Below, piece after piece: positions 32,290 through 43,900 of a stretch of 64,000 nt of DNA. The translations under genes and the position numbers were made by a program. Origin of the DNA: Ixodes scapularis (lineage: Eukaryota > Arthropoda > Arachnida > Ixodida > Ixodidae); contig NW_024609879.1 of NCBI RefSeq assembly GCF_016920785.2, forward strand, positions 14,509,145 through 14,573,144, in the 5' to 3' direction. The notes beneath the pieces are model-generated. The model did no database searches. It saw only the letters and a list, made by a program, of their open reading frames with translations, and was not told where the DNA came from. Position 1 is the first letter of the stretch; each line of letters starts with the position of its first letter.

Positions 32290-34327
32290 GTCAAGCTGTT
32301 TTCAGACTTGCCACAAGACCAACAGGATGTTATTTGTCGTCGTGGAAAAAGACTCAAGTCTACTGTAACGGACATATGTGCACACCATTTTCACATGTAC
32401 TTTTCTAAGTACACGACGCACACCACTTCCAAGACATGTGCGTGGACCCCTTCGCGGAGCACAGAAGATCATGCCGCGGAACTTCTGTTATTTCTAACAC
32501 TTTGGCGCAAAGGCTGATATCTCTCGGCTTAGTTTCTGGTGACAGGTTATGTCCCAAATGCTATATGAAGTGTGCAAATCTGAAAGAGGCATTTGAGCTC
32601 GACAGCGACAGAGCAGCTACAATGTCATCCGGGGAGGATGTTGCGGATACACCTTACAGCCCCACAACAGAGGCCTCAGAAAGCAGAAAGCGTCCCGCAA
32701 AGGACTGCGAGAGCTCTAAGCCATCCAAGTGCAGAAATCCGGATTCAAAATCCTGCGTGGATGCCTGTGCCAGTGTCTATCCGAATATGTCACAAACTGA
32801 AATTCCTGGAGACGACAAATCATTGCTGCGCGATTATAAGTCTTTCGTGAGTAGCCTCCGAAAAAAATTTTAAAACTCGAAGTCCAGACAAGAGAAGCTG
32901 TTAATTCTTGCACTTTGTCCGCCATCTTGGACAATATCCGAAACTAGTGGATATTTTGGTTGCGGCAAGAAGATAGTTCGATCTGCCAGACGACTCTGAG
33001 ACACGAGGGGAATTCTTGAAAAACCCGATCCACAAAAAAATCGCCCACTGTCCTCCGAAGTCAAAACCTCAATTGAGGCCTTTTACCAAGATGACAGGAT
33101 ATCGTACTGTCTTCCAGGGATGAAAGACGTCCTGAAAGGAAATCAAAAGCCGCTTCTTTTGTTGAATCTAAAGGAAGCTTTCATTCAATAGAAAGGGGAA
33201 AATCCAGACCTGCCAGCATCTTTTTCAACCTTCGCATCCCTGCGTCCCCCCTGGTGTGTGTTAGCAGGCTCAGCTGGCACACACTCTGTTTGTGTGTGCG
33301 AGTACCATCAAAACGTCAAGCTTATGCTCCATGCACTGGGAATAAAAGAAACATGTGGCGAGCTTATGGCGTTAACCGTTTGTTCACTCGAAGAAGAGAG
33401 CTGCATGATGAACACCAGCTCGAGATGCCCAGGACCGGAACCGCTGAAAACTTTTCTCCAAGGCAAGACTTCCGAAGACGACGAAATAAAGTACAAGCGG
33501 TGGGTTCGCTCGGAGAAGTGCCTACTCATGACAGCTGTATCGAGTACCACAGAAGTAGTGGAAGAACTCCTCGAAAAGCTGGAGAACTTGAAACGCCATC
33601 ATTATGTGAGCAAAGTTCAGTCAAATTATCTTAGGTTTCTGAAATCGACACTTCCACCAACCGAGGCAATTGTCATCATGGACTTTGCAGAGAACTACAA
33701 CTTTATCGTTCAAGACGCTGCGCAGTCCTTCCACTGGAACAGCACGCAAGCGACACTTCATCCTGTTGTTGCCTACACTCGAAGCATGAAGGAAGGTACT
33801 GACTCGTACATTACTCATTCCTTCGTAATTGTGTCCGACTCCCTTCAACATGACAACGCGGCAGTGCATGCATTTCAACACCACTTTCTGCATGAACTAA
33901 GGAAACAAAAAACAGACCTCGCAAAAGTTCATTAAACCTCTGCTTTCACAAGGAAGATTTCGAGTTGGAAGCGACGTGGCACTTCTTTGCCACATCTCAT
34001 GGAAAAAGCCCTTGTGATGGCTTAGGTGGCACTATAAAAAGGCTCGCTAGCAAAGCTAGCATTCAAAGGCCATTTGAAAGTCAGATCACCACAGCACAAG
34101 ATCTTTATGAATGGGTGAAGGCTTCAATGAAAACTGTGAACGTCATATGGGTTCCAGATAGCGTCGTCACAGCTGAGAGACAAAGACTCAGCAACCGCTA
34201 TGAGCAAGCAAAAGCCATACCAAACACACGTCGATACCATTATGTGGCACCTATAGGACACGGGCATGTGGTTGCTAAAATAACGTCCACATCAGACGCC
34301 CAGGAAGAGTTCTCCGTGCGACGATAA
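32290..34327 (+). pseudogene. Putative transposase of the long-TIR transposon, fragmented
   Basis: Order of pieces: a histidine/cysteine-rich N terminus (DICAHHFHMYFSKYTTH, CVDPFAEHRRSC, CPKC; about 32360-32580), an acidic linker (to 32873), then AFYQDDRISYCLPGMKDVL (33088), WCVLAGSAGTHSVCVCEYHQNVKLM (33250), a helical region, DFAENYNFIVQDAAQ (33682), HSFVIVSDSLQHDN (33820) and TSHGKSPCDGLGGTIKRLA (33990). I recognise these as a conserved protein family seen in transposons of several invertebrates but cannot name it with certainty. Stops fall near 32871 and 33189. A break at 33933, between LAKVH and LCFHKEDF, looks like a short deletion. From memory, homologues have a conserved block with an acidic residue at that point. 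The copy is dead. Confidence 0.65.
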
Positions 34328-34349
34328 AGACATTGCAACAGAAGAACTG

Positions 34350-35425
34350 TACCGGTGATGTTCCAGACGTGTGCAGTGTTCTAGACTATGAGGTGAACTG
34401 AAAACCAATGAAACACTGATATTCTAAATGTGATGTAGTATTCCTGAACTATATATTACATTTATGTACATAGGAAAAAGAAATGTCTGTGAGCTATAAA
34501 TGTGCTTTGTTTCGGCTTTGATAAAAAGTATCCCAAACAATATTTCGAGTTGTCGCTATTCAACTTCCAAGCGCACTCGGACATGATGTTTAGGGCAAAA
34601 CGAATTATGCACTTTCCAGTCACTATAAACAGACATTTCATAATGGCAAGATTCCTAGCGTTAGCTATACGAATATAATTAACGAAATTAAGTTCCCCGT
34701 GCAGTGTCACTCGACCGTAGCAAACGGCGGCATGCGTTGCCGACGAGGTGGACACCTGGAGGCGATGTTGTTCTGCCTCATATTTAAAAAAATAATTTTT
34801 CAAGAATATCAAAAAGTACTTTTTTAATTTTTTTATATGTTGAACAGAGGGGTCGGTTAACCTTTTGGCTATTTCAGAAAATGCGAGCACCGTTGCCCAC
34901 ATGGCTTTTTTTTACCCTCTATATGGCCGTTTTTGAAGAAAGTGACATATTCACCATTTAATTAAAAACTGTCCGAATATTTTTTTTAAGATTGTAATGC
35001 AACCTAGTCGAGCATACGTTTGAGGAAAATAAGTAAAAAAAGTTTCTTAGTCAAATTTTAATTTCAGGTTGACTAAAAAAAATTAAGAAATCTTAAAAAT
35101 TTGCTTAGGTTTGGAGTGCCTGTCTGGACCCAAAATGGCGGCGTAAGGCGTTTTACTTTCAAGGTATGATAGAATATTTTAGTGATCGATTGCATGCAAA
35201 CTTAAAATTATGTGATAAGAATACCTTTTTTTAGCGATTTTTCGAAATACAGAAGGTTTTCTCCAATTGCGCGCACTTTGGAGCATGACGTCAGCAAAAA
35301 TAAACGTAATTCAGCCCTCAAACTTAGTCATCATAACTTTCGAACCTGTCTTTATTCATATTATTTTTTTCAAGCATATCCAAAATATGACGAAAATTGC
35401 CGTCTCCTTTGGCATGGAATGACCC
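34350..35425. repeat. Right terminal inverted repeat, about 1.08 kb
   Basis: Inverse of 30382-31463. It begins 23 bases after the last codon of the internal coding region. Confidence 0.85.
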
Positions 35426-36169
35426 TGGTACATTTTCTATCGTATTACCGGAAAGGGAGTATTGAAAGTTTATTGTGATACGTTTCGTAGTAAAGGTCAT
35501 TCGTTTGGTTTTATTTACATTGATTTGCATCTGCCACCTTTCACACCAAGATTCAATGACACATAGATCAGCTTGAAGCTGCGCACAGAGCGATTGGTTA
35601 CTTTAGAATACACAACACAGTCGTCAGCATATAACCTAATTGAAGACTTAATTAGCGAAGGTAAATCATTCACATAAATGAGAAATAACAAAGGACCCAG
35701 CACGGTTCCCTGAGGTACTCCAGATTTGACCACTATAGATGACGAGCAACTATTGTTAAGGGTGACATATTGTGTTCGGTTTGAGAGGAAGTTAGCTATC
35801 CAATTAATCAGAGTTTCATCAATTTGAAGCGATCGTAGTTTTAATAATAAACGTTGGTGAGGAACCTTGTAGAACGCTTTGGAGAAATCTATAAAAATAG
35901 CATGCGTTTCTGCACGAAGATGTAGGTTTTTATGAATGTCTGTTGCGAATTCGAAAAGTTGGGTATCACAGGACAGAGACCGCCGGAAACCGTGCTGGTT
36001 TACAAAAAGTAGACCATTATCAGCCATGTAGTTCATAATATTTGAGTAAATGATATGCTCCATCAACTTACTTGCAACACAAGTCAGAGAAATAGGCCTA
36101 TAATTTCTGGGGCAGTCTTTGTCACCGCTTTTACATATTGGCCAAACCCTAGCATGCTTCCAGTCAAGG
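35426..36169 (-). pseudogene. LINE B, central RT piece
   Basis: The minus frame reads CPRNYRPISLTCVASKLMEHI, FIDFSKAFYKVPHQRL (motif A Asp present), GVPQGTVLGPLLFLIYVNDLP and RLYADDCVVYSKV, which are RT motifs of Jockey/CR1-like LINEs. A frameshift near 35580 is needed before the tail (INVNKTKRMTFTTKR) that leads into the 3' piece. The upstream edge is the 13-bp duplication CTTCCAGTCAAGG at 36157-36169, shared with 44481-44493. Confidence 0.85.
36157..36169. repeat. Target-site duplication of the I-like LINE, left
   Basis: CTTCCAGTCAAGG, exactly repeated at 44481-44493. The base after it (36170) begins the element's 5' UTR. Confidence 0.9.
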
Positions 36170-36709
36170 CCCCGCAGGGGGCACCTGTGAAAGCAGGTGT
36201 TTGGAGAGTGGCGTCTCCACGGACCCCGAGCCATGCGGGTTCGCCCGCCCACGTCTGACTGTGCGTGGCTTTCCCGTGTCTGGGGAAAAGGGCATCCTGG
36301 TGGTTGAGCCAAGCCCGGGGTAGGTTTGGACCCTTCGGGGCCCCCCGGGCGAGGCAATACACCACTTCGGCCCCCGCTTCTCATAGACGGGAGTCCTGGT
36401 AAGGCCCGGCCAGGATGATTCAGTCTAGTCGCCACTTCTACTATCCCCTCTCTACTTTTACCCTTGTCTGCTCCTCCTTTTCACTCTTCTCATTCCTCTT
36501 CTTTCCTTTTTCAACTCCTTTGGTGGCAAGGGCTAACCTTGGGTGGCGACAGACACCTTGTCCAAAACCACTCTTGGTTATGGAGACTGGGCAGCACTAA
36601 TAGAGTAACGTCTTCAGCCAAGCCCATCTTGTTATGAAGCGTTACCTATTCCCTTGTTGGGCTCGGTGGTGGGCGGTGCACCACAGTTTCCTAACACCAT
36701 TCCCCTCTT

Positions 36710-38064
36710 ATGGGTTCCAAGCTGAAACAACCTGATCGGCCTCCGAAAAGAGGCCGGACCGAAGCACTTTCAACATTTCTAAAACAAGACAACTCAGAAG
36801 ACCACTTGACAAGATTTTTCGTCTTACACTCCGACGACACTTCTAAGCCGCTGTCAAAACTATCTCCATTCCTTGTCGCCAAAACTCTCCAAAACACGCT
36901 CGGGGCAAAATATGAAGCAAAGAAGCTTTTTTCCGGTGACCTTCTTGTCGAGATTCATGAAAGATATCAGGCAACTGCTTTGCTTAATCTGAAAATGATC
37001 CATGACCTCAAAGTCACTGCATCTGCACACCGTACGTTGAACACCATTCGCGGTGTGATATCAGAGGATGATCTATTAACCAGTTCTGAAGAGGAAATCG
37101 TGGAGGGTCTAAGCACTCAAGGTGTTGTGGCCGCAATACGAATTAAAATTCGTAAGGATGGTGAGGAACGACCCACCAAACACGTCATACTAACATTCGA
37201 GAAAAACTCGCTGCCCCCTACTGTAAAGGCGGGTTACATCAACTGCAAAGTGCGGCCATACGTCCCAAACCCGCTGCGCTGCTTTCGCTGCCAGCGGTAC
37301 GGTCATGGTTCACGAGCGTGCCGTGGTCGTGAGACCTGTGCCAGGTGCAGCGGAACTGACCATACCGCTGATGACTGCAACCTTGACTATAAATGTGCAA
37401 ACTGCAACGCCGACCATCCTGCCTACTCTCGATCATGTAACCACTTTAAAAAGGAAAAGAAATACTTGCTCTCAAGGTGAAAGAAAACATTTCCTACCAG
37501 GATGCAAAGCGCCGCCTCTTTGCTTTCCAGAGAGGCTCTTTTGCCGAGGCGGTGTCCAGCAGAGGACCTGCACCGTCTAAGGTATCGGTGGCGACCCAGG
37601 TGTCTTTTTCAGACCACGGGAAGCCACTGCAGTTCTCTACGCCCAGGCTGAAGCTTGCGCTTCCTGGGCATTCTATCTCGGCTGCGAAAGCAGCAGATCC
37701 AACTAGTCGCACCAAGGACATAGGTGCCGCAGCAGCAACGGAGGTCACGCCTTCGTCCCTGCCTCCTGGTCCCTCCCCTCAGGCAACGGAGCGAGTGTCT
37801 CGCTCCTCCTCCCCGGGGAGAACTTCCCCGTCTAGGAGGCAGCACGTGCCACGTACAACCGACGATACCGGCGGGACTGCGAGCCGACCTAGCACGTCGA
37901 CCGCTGCCCCATCAGGTCAATGCAGGGGCCGTGGGTTTCCCTTACGATCCGTAGACAGCTCCAAGGCCTCCGGTAGGTCTGCCAAGAAGTCCCTAGAAGC
38001 AGAAAAAACTGTAGAGGCAGGCGACCTTTCTGCCCCAGAGCCAGAACCAGAGGATATGGAGTGA
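36710..38064 (+). pseudogene. LINE C ORF1 (gag), one frameshift
   Basis: The first frame (36710-37480) opens MGSKLKQPDRPPKRGRTEAL and carries CCHC knuckles near residues 190-235 (CFRCQRYGHGSRAC, CARCSGTDHTADDC, CANCNADHPAYSRSC). It stops at 37478-37480. The following frame (37477-38064, starting VKENISYQDAKRRLFAFQRG) continues the same protein as a Ser/Pro-rich tail. A single-base indel in the purine run near 37447-37470 explains the switch. ORF1 proteins coat the RNA. ORF2 starts 115 bases after the second frame ends. Confidence 0.82.
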
Positions 38065-38179
38065 GAGACCCAGAAACCAAAACATAAAGGGAAAACACCA
38101 GTTTTCCCTCCTAAATGAAGCATCACATACATCACCCCTTTTTTCTATCACTCCTCTGATAGTTAAATTTCTATAAAGA

Positions 38180-38529
38180 ATGACGGCGATCATCCAGTGG
38201 AATTGCCGAGGTCTACTGAGGAACTTCGATGATATTGAGTTCCTCCTGGAGCAACACCGCCCACATGCTTTATGTTTACAAGAAACGCATCTCGGTTCAA
38301 AGCATACTAACTTTCTTAGACGCTACCATATTTTTAGAAAAGACCGAGAGGATGCGTGTATTTCTGCAGGAGGAGTTGCAGTGGTTGTCCCAAAGCACCT
38401 TCCCTGTTCCGAAATCGCTCTTAATACTGCGCTAGAGGCAGTAGCGGTGCGTCTCCTCCTTCACAAAGTAGTGACTGTTTGTTCCTTGTACATTCCTCCT
38501 TCTTTTACTTTTTCGACAAACGATTTTAA
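38180..38529 (+). CDS. LINE C ORF2, endonuclease N-terminal part
   Basis: Starts MTAIIQWNCRGLLRN and shows endonuclease motifs NCRG, LCLQETHL and VVTVCSLYIPPS. It is cut at TTAA (38526-38529) by the piggyBac; read beyond that point in place, the frame runs into transposon end sequence. Excising 2,414 bases (the element plus one TTAA) joins it in frame to 40944, giving one ORF2 of 1,239 codons plus stop. Confidence 0.88.
38526..38529. repeat. TTAA target duplication of the piggyBac, left
   Basis: Paired with TTAA at 40940-40943. piggyBac transposases insert at TTAA and leave it duplicated. Confidence 0.9.
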
Positions 38530-38722
38530 CCCTTATTCGGGCAGTCATTCAAAAATGGAACTAAAATTATATCACAATCAGTATTTCCTTAAGGAACCAA
38601 TTCAAGCACCAAAACATTATTTTTTGTGGCATTTTATTTCACATTTAAGAGATAGGACATGTATCTCCCAGTGCACACTGCCCGTTAGGGGATAACAAAA
38701 TGTTGAATATTTGAAACAATAA

Positions 38723-40483
38723 TTACTTCTTGTGGTACAACCTGAAGCAGTTTCTTGGGGACTTTCCCGTCACTATGCAAAGCCTAACTTTGCACTTTTC
38801 ACAGGCAATTGATGTTTGGCCGCTTGGGCAGTACCTGCAGCGACCTTTGCCTTCCAGTGTCGGTAGGTGACCCACACCGTCGTAGCGGACATCGGTGACA
38901 GGTGCTGCCGTGGTCTGCATTCTTGGGTGCTGCGCCGCAGGTTCTTCATCGAGGGTGGAAGAAGGTCTCCCTCTTTTCGGGGGGCTTGCATGCATCAAAG
39001 CTTCTGAAACAGCTAGTCGAAATTGTTTCAGTCGCATTGCCTTCACGCCAGTGAGGTTTGACTGTCGTCGGTGTAGTAGCCAAGCGTTGTTCACGGATAT
39101 ATCGAGAAGCTGGCTGAAGATGCCTAAGTACCATCGCTTTGTGCGGAATGGGGTGCGATAAAGCGCTGCGTACATGTCTGCAAGGTCAACACCGCCCATG
39201 TGAATGTTGTACTGTTTCACAATTTGTGGGCAAGAAACTGGAATCTTTTGACGCTCCTTCTTGTCAAACCTGTTCGCTGTTTTCACTGGGTCTTGTGAGA
39301 CACAAGAGCTTGCAAGTATTACAGTCTTGTTGTCAGCCCATTTCACGACTGCAAGTCCTGCCACATTGTCCACTTTGTAGTCAAAGCTGCCTCTTCCCTC
39401 CTTCAGCAGTGACTTGTCATCCTTTAGGGAGCAGCCTCGAAGCCTGTTGCTTCGAATGGTGCCGAGACTGTGCAAAGAATACCTTTCTTTCAGTCGTGAG
39501 ATCAGTTCCAGCGAGGTGAAGAAATTATCAAAGTAGACGATGCTCTCATTTGGACGAGAAATGCTCTTGCACAAGTGCAACACAACCTTTGCGCCGAGAC
39601 CAAGCGCCTCATCCTCTTCTGCAAGTCTGATACCTTCGAATGTTGTTGCGCCAGTGTACAGAATGAAGTCATGAACCATCCCAGAAACACCCGCAAGTAC
39701 AAACAGTTTGAAGCCCCACTTTTTAGGTTTTTTGGGGAGGTACTGCCTCAGGTTCCCCGCCTTTTTACCCTTGTACGGGATCATCATCTCATCAATGGAG
39801 AAGAGATTTTCGCTCTCTGTGGCCTTGCATTTGCTCCGAATGTGCTCAAGCACAGGTTTTATCTTGTAGGCTCTGTCAGTTTCAACTGGCTGGAGGTTAT
39901 CAATAAAATGGATGAACCTTCGGAGCTTCTTGAACCGTTTTACAGGCATCACATTGGCGATCTTGTCACATCTTGTTTGATTGGCCCAGTAGTCTTCAAA
40001 CGAAGGCATCCCGATGACGCCCATCATAAGAAGAATTCCGATGAAGGACCTTAACTCTGCAACGTTCGTGTTGATTGAGCATCCGGTCTGTTGAGTGGAA
40101 TACAGATTTGTCTCGTAAACCACCTTCTCAATAAACTCATCGCCAAAATACATCTGAAAATACTGCAGTGGAGTGAGATCTTCCGGTGCAAGCTCAAACT
40201 GCGGTTCTGGAGCTCGGAAGTCGTGGTCGAAACTTGTCTTTCTCCATTTGTACTTGTCACCTTGTTTCGACGAGGCGGCGTTCTTTGGCAATTCGGCTTC
40301 GTCTTCCAAGAGGGATTCTTCTACTTCCAAGCTTCTACTCCTTGCCTTGGAGCTGGTGTCATCATTGTCCGTGTCCGTTTCATCATCGCTTGATGAGTCG
40401 ACGTCGGATATTCCACCTTCAGGAGGGATCACTGTGGCTCTCTTTCTCAATCGTGAACCATAAAATGTCCTTGCAGTTAGCTC
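38723..40483 (-). CDS. piggyBac transposase, exon 2 (586 codons)
   Basis: The exon opens ELTARTFYGSRLRKRATV just after an acceptor (TTTTGTGCAG). An acidic N-terminal region is followed by the DDE core. Candidate catalytic aspartates are in FSIDEMMIPYKG, VYFDNFFTS and HMGGVDLADM. The cysteine-rich C terminus (CRYCPSGQ...CEKCKVRLC...NCFRLYH) is present. There is no stop or frameshift. With the 12-codon exon 1 the protein is 598 residues, close to the 594 of the cabbage-looper enzyme. The frame is also open upstream to 40654, but those residues are hydrophobic intron-derived sequence. Confidence 0.88.
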   Translation of the reverse strand, partial: ELTARTFYGSRLRKRATVIPPEGGISDVDSSSDDETDTDNDDTSSKARSRSLEVEESLLEDEAELPKNAASSKQGDKYKWRKTSFDHDFRAPEPQFELAPEDLTPLQYFQMYFGDEFIEKVVYETNLYSTQQTGCSINTNVAELRSFIGILLMMGVIGMPSFEDYWANQTRCDKIANVMPVKRFKKLRRFIHFIDNLQPVETDRAYKIKPVLEHIRSKCKATESENLFSIDEMMIPYKGKKAGNLRQYLPKKPKKWGFKLFVLAGVSGMVHDFILYTGATTFEGIRLAEEDEALGLGAKVVLHLCKSISRPNESIVYFDNFFTSLELISRLKERYSLHSLGTIRSNRLRGCSLKDDKSLLKEGRGSFDYKVDNVAGLAVVKWADNKTVILASSCVSQDPVKTANRFDKKERQKIPVSCPQIVKQYNIHMGGVDLADMYAALYRTPFRTKRWYLGIFSQLLDISVNNAWLLHRRQSNLTGVKAMRLKQFRLAVSEALMHASPPKRGRPSSTLDEEPAAQHPRMQTTAAPVTDVRYDGVGHLPTLEGKGRCRYCPSGQTSIACEKCKVRLCIVTGKSPRNCFRLYHKK

Positions 40484-40723
40484 CTGCACAAAACAAAAAT
40501 AAAAAATAAACATTGGAAAAACGTACACAAAACAGTGGAACGAATACCCCAAACGTGCAATGTATCCTGTGAGATACACACGGATTATCACCCTGCTTTG
40601 CATAATTGGATCGGGGTATTCGATTAAAAATACATCACTAAAGTCTTTGCACACTTTTGTTTAAAATCGCAACGTTAGATTTTGATTACCGTTTCAACGT
40701 TTAGAGTACAAAGTAGTACTTGC

Positions 40724-40759
40724 CGTGGACACGTGGACGCCAGCACTGGTCGACGCCAT
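40724..40759 (-). CDS. piggyBac transposase, exon 1 (12 codons)
   Basis: ATG at 40759 gives MASTSAGVHVST, ending phase 0 at a GC-type donor (GCAAGT, 40723-40718). The acceptor at 40486-40484 joins it in frame to exon 2, defining a 240-bp GC-AG intron. RNA evidence is absent; a start inside exon 2 cannot be excluded. Confidence 0.55.
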
Positions 40760-40943
40760 GTTCTGTCACTCACGAAGAAACACTTGCTGTAGGCTCCGGG
40801 AGGTGGCGCTAGGTGTCTCGGCCGCCGCGGAGGATGTGTCCCATGAGATACATTGCCCATTTGAGGGAGTATATATTTACAGTGACTTTTATTTGTGCGT
40901 TTTAAGTCTATCCCCGGAGATACAATAAACGAAAGAGGGTTAA

Positions 40944-43900
40944 TGATCTTTTACTCCAACTCCCGAAGCCCTTTCTTTTACTTGGAGATTTTAATGCCCA
41001 CAACTGTCTGTGGGGTAGCGACCACGTTGACGCCCGTGGTCGAATGATTGAGTCAATTTTAATGTCGCATGCACTTTGCCTTTTTAACACTGGAGAACCG
41101 ACCTATTTTAGCCCATCATCATTATCGTCCTCATGTATTGATCTTTCCATCGGTAGTGCATCCATTTTTACTTCTTTTACGTGGGCAGCAGGCACTAACC
41201 CATATGGAAGCGATCACTTTCCTATTTTCTTAAAGAACACCATTCCTCCAAAATGCATGCCAACGCGAACTGTCCGTTGGAAGTTTGAGAAAGCGAATTG
41301 GTCTAGTTTCACTGAAGCGACACAACTTGCATGCACGTCACTTGATGAACTTTCTGTCGACCAAGTTACAGAGTTGCTAAGTAATTTTATTCTTCAAGCT
41401 GCTGAGCTTGCTATTCCTAGGACTTCTACGCATCTCCCGCGGCGGCCCAAGCCGTGGTGGAATGAAGAGTGTACTGAGTCACGGAAAAAACAAAACAGAG
41501 CCTGGGGTATCTTTCGACGTTACCCCACGCAAAGCAACCTCCGCTGCTTTAAGCAAATGAAAGCTCGGGCAAGGTACATCCGACAACAATCAAAGCGTAA
41601 AAACTTCCAGGAGTATGCCTCTTCCATTAATAGTAGTGCAACAGTCAAAGAAGTCTGGGACAAAGTTCATCGCATTGAAGGGAGATATCATGCCTTCTCA
41701 GTCCCACTCCTCTCCTACAATGGCATTTGTCCGGAAAGTCTAAAGGAGCAAGCGGATCTTCTCGGTGAGCATTTTGCTCTTGTATCGAGCTCCGAACATT
41801 ATTCATCTACATTTCTCGCATACAAAGCACGTGCAGAATCACCTGCTGTGAAAACTGCAGGTGCCGCCCATGAAGACTACAATCTACCTCTTACGATGCG
41901 TGAACTCGAAATGGTCCTTCACTTAACTAAGCCTTCAGCTGCAGGACCTGATGGCATACACTACCAGATGTTAACACACCTTCATCCTTCTACATTATTT
42001 CTTATTCTGTACCTTTTTAATCGCATATGGCACGAGGGCAAATTTCCTTCGGCATGGAAAGTAGCCACGGTTGTTCCTCTTTTAAAACCTGGTAAGGATC
42101 CTTCCTCTGCGTCAAGCTATCGCCCTATCGCCCTTACTAGCTGTTTGAGCAAGACTTTTGAGCGTATTGTGAACAAAAGACTTATGTACTATTTAGAAAA
42201 AGAGAACATATTGGATAGGAATCAATGTGGGTTTCGTTCCTATCGTTCTACAGTTGACCATTTGGTTCGTCTTGAGACCGTAATTCGTGAAGCTTACGTG
42301 AATAGACAGTTGTGCGTGTCAGTGTTTTTTTATATGGAGAAGGCATATGACACAGCATGGCGCCATGGAATCCTCCGTGATTTGCATGAAGTTGGGATAC
42401 GAGGTAGGATGCTTGCTACCATCAATAGCTACCTTTCTAATCGAACCTTTTTGGTGAAGCTAGGAGCATCTTTCTCTAAAGAATTCGTCCAGGAGACTGG
42501 GGTCCCTCAAGGGGGAGTCCTCAGCGTTACTCTCTTTTTGGTAAAGATGAACTCAATAGCCCGTTCCCTACCTTCCTCTGTGCAATACTCACTCTATGTT
42601 GATGACCTTCAAATCTCTGTTTCATCGTGCAATCTTTCTATTTGTGAACGGAGGCTTCAAGTTGCCATCAACAATCTCCTAAAGTGGGCGGATGAAAACG
42701 GCTTTAGTTTCTCTCCAGAAAAGACGGTTACTGTCTGTTACTCCCGTATACGGGGAGTCCCTGCGGTTCCTTCTCTATATATGCGACAGACCCCTATCCC
42801 GGTGAAAGTAGATCACAAGTTTCTGGGCCTCACTTTCGACCGTAAGCTTTCGTTTGTGCCTCATATAAAAAGTCTGAAGTTAAAATGCCAGAAATCACTG
42901 AACCTCCTTAAAGTCTTGTCCCACAAAACATGGGGCTCTGACCGTCTATGTCTTTTGCGAATCTATCGCTCGGTAATCCGCTCACGCCTGGACTATGGCA
43001 GCTTTGTGTACGGATCTGCTAGGCCATCAGCTCTTAAGGCACTTGATCCCATCCATCATCAGGGACTTCGCTTGGCAATAGGTGCCTTCAGAACGTCGCC
43101 TGTGCTCAGTCTCTACGCTGAGGGAAATGAGATCACCCTCGACAGACGGCGATTCTCCTTAGGATTTATGTATTCATTAAGGATACGATCAGTCGCTCAG
43201 CATCCAGCCCGGGAGGCAGTGGAGGGCACGAAATATCAAAGGACATTCGAAAACAAGCCTAGCATTATCCCTCCATTCGCGATGAGAAATAGAAATGTGG
43301 CAGAGTCAGTTGGGATAGACAGTAAGCTTCCAGTTGCCGCAGTTCCAAAAACGGTGGCACCATGGGATTTCAGCTGCATACGTTGCGACTTGTCACTAAC
43401 AAAGTTTAATAAAAAGGATACCCCATCCGAGGTCATGCGACAAGAATTTTACGAACTCCAGAAGCAGCATGATTCTCATTCACACTATTATACAGACGGC
43501 ACAAAAACGGAATCATTTGTTGGCTGTGCCATGATCGGCCCATCAGTAAGAAGTGCTCGTAGGCTAAATTCGTTCGCGACAGTTTTCACTGCTGAACTGT
43601 GCGGCCTTCTGCTTGCAATAGATCACATCATCCAAACACGTAACTCCCGGTCAGTTGTATATACAGATTCGTTGAGTGCGTTACGGGCTCTGATTTCACT
43701 TGAAACCCCAAAGAATGCACTCATTGTTTTATTACAAAGCAAAATAGTAGCAGCTACCAGTAAGGGATGTGATGTTCTATTCTGCTGGGTGCCGAGCCAT
43801 GTCGGAATCCCAGGGAATGAAGAGGTAGATTGTGCTGCGGGCACTTGTGGCACTCGTACTGTGGATATTAGTGGTATCCCATTTAGAGATTACTGTGCCC

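Larger units (their letters stand above)
30382..35425. mobile_element. DNA transposon with about 1.08-kb inverted repeats (Sola-like?)
   Basis: The termini are GGGTCATTCCATGCC and its inverse. The flanks are TGGT on both sides (30378-30381, 35426-35429), a 4-bp duplication. Arms run 30382-31463 and 34350-35425 with scattered differences. The 2.9-kb centre encodes pieces of a cysteine-rich protein on the plus strand. A 4-bp duplication is typical of the Sola superfamily; I cannot confirm the protein relationship. It interrupts LINE B cleanly. Confidence 0.82.
38530..40939 (-). mobile_element. piggyBac transposon, 2,410 bp, apparently intact
   Basis: The ends are CCCTTATTCGGGC and the inverse of CCCTCTTTCG. 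They begin CCC and end GGG beside TTAA duplications, as in piggyBac. The minus strand carries a full transposase with one predicted intron. The terminal repeats match at about 8 of the first 10 bases. Host site: the endonuclease region of LINE C ORF2, whose frame is restored by precise excision. This is the youngest layer of the nest. Confidence 0.9.

Noticed and set aside
40484..40654. Extended piggyBac N terminus starting at 40654
   Set aside because: The added residues are hydrophobic and unlike the family; a splice acceptor and an in-phase upstream exon explain the sequence better.
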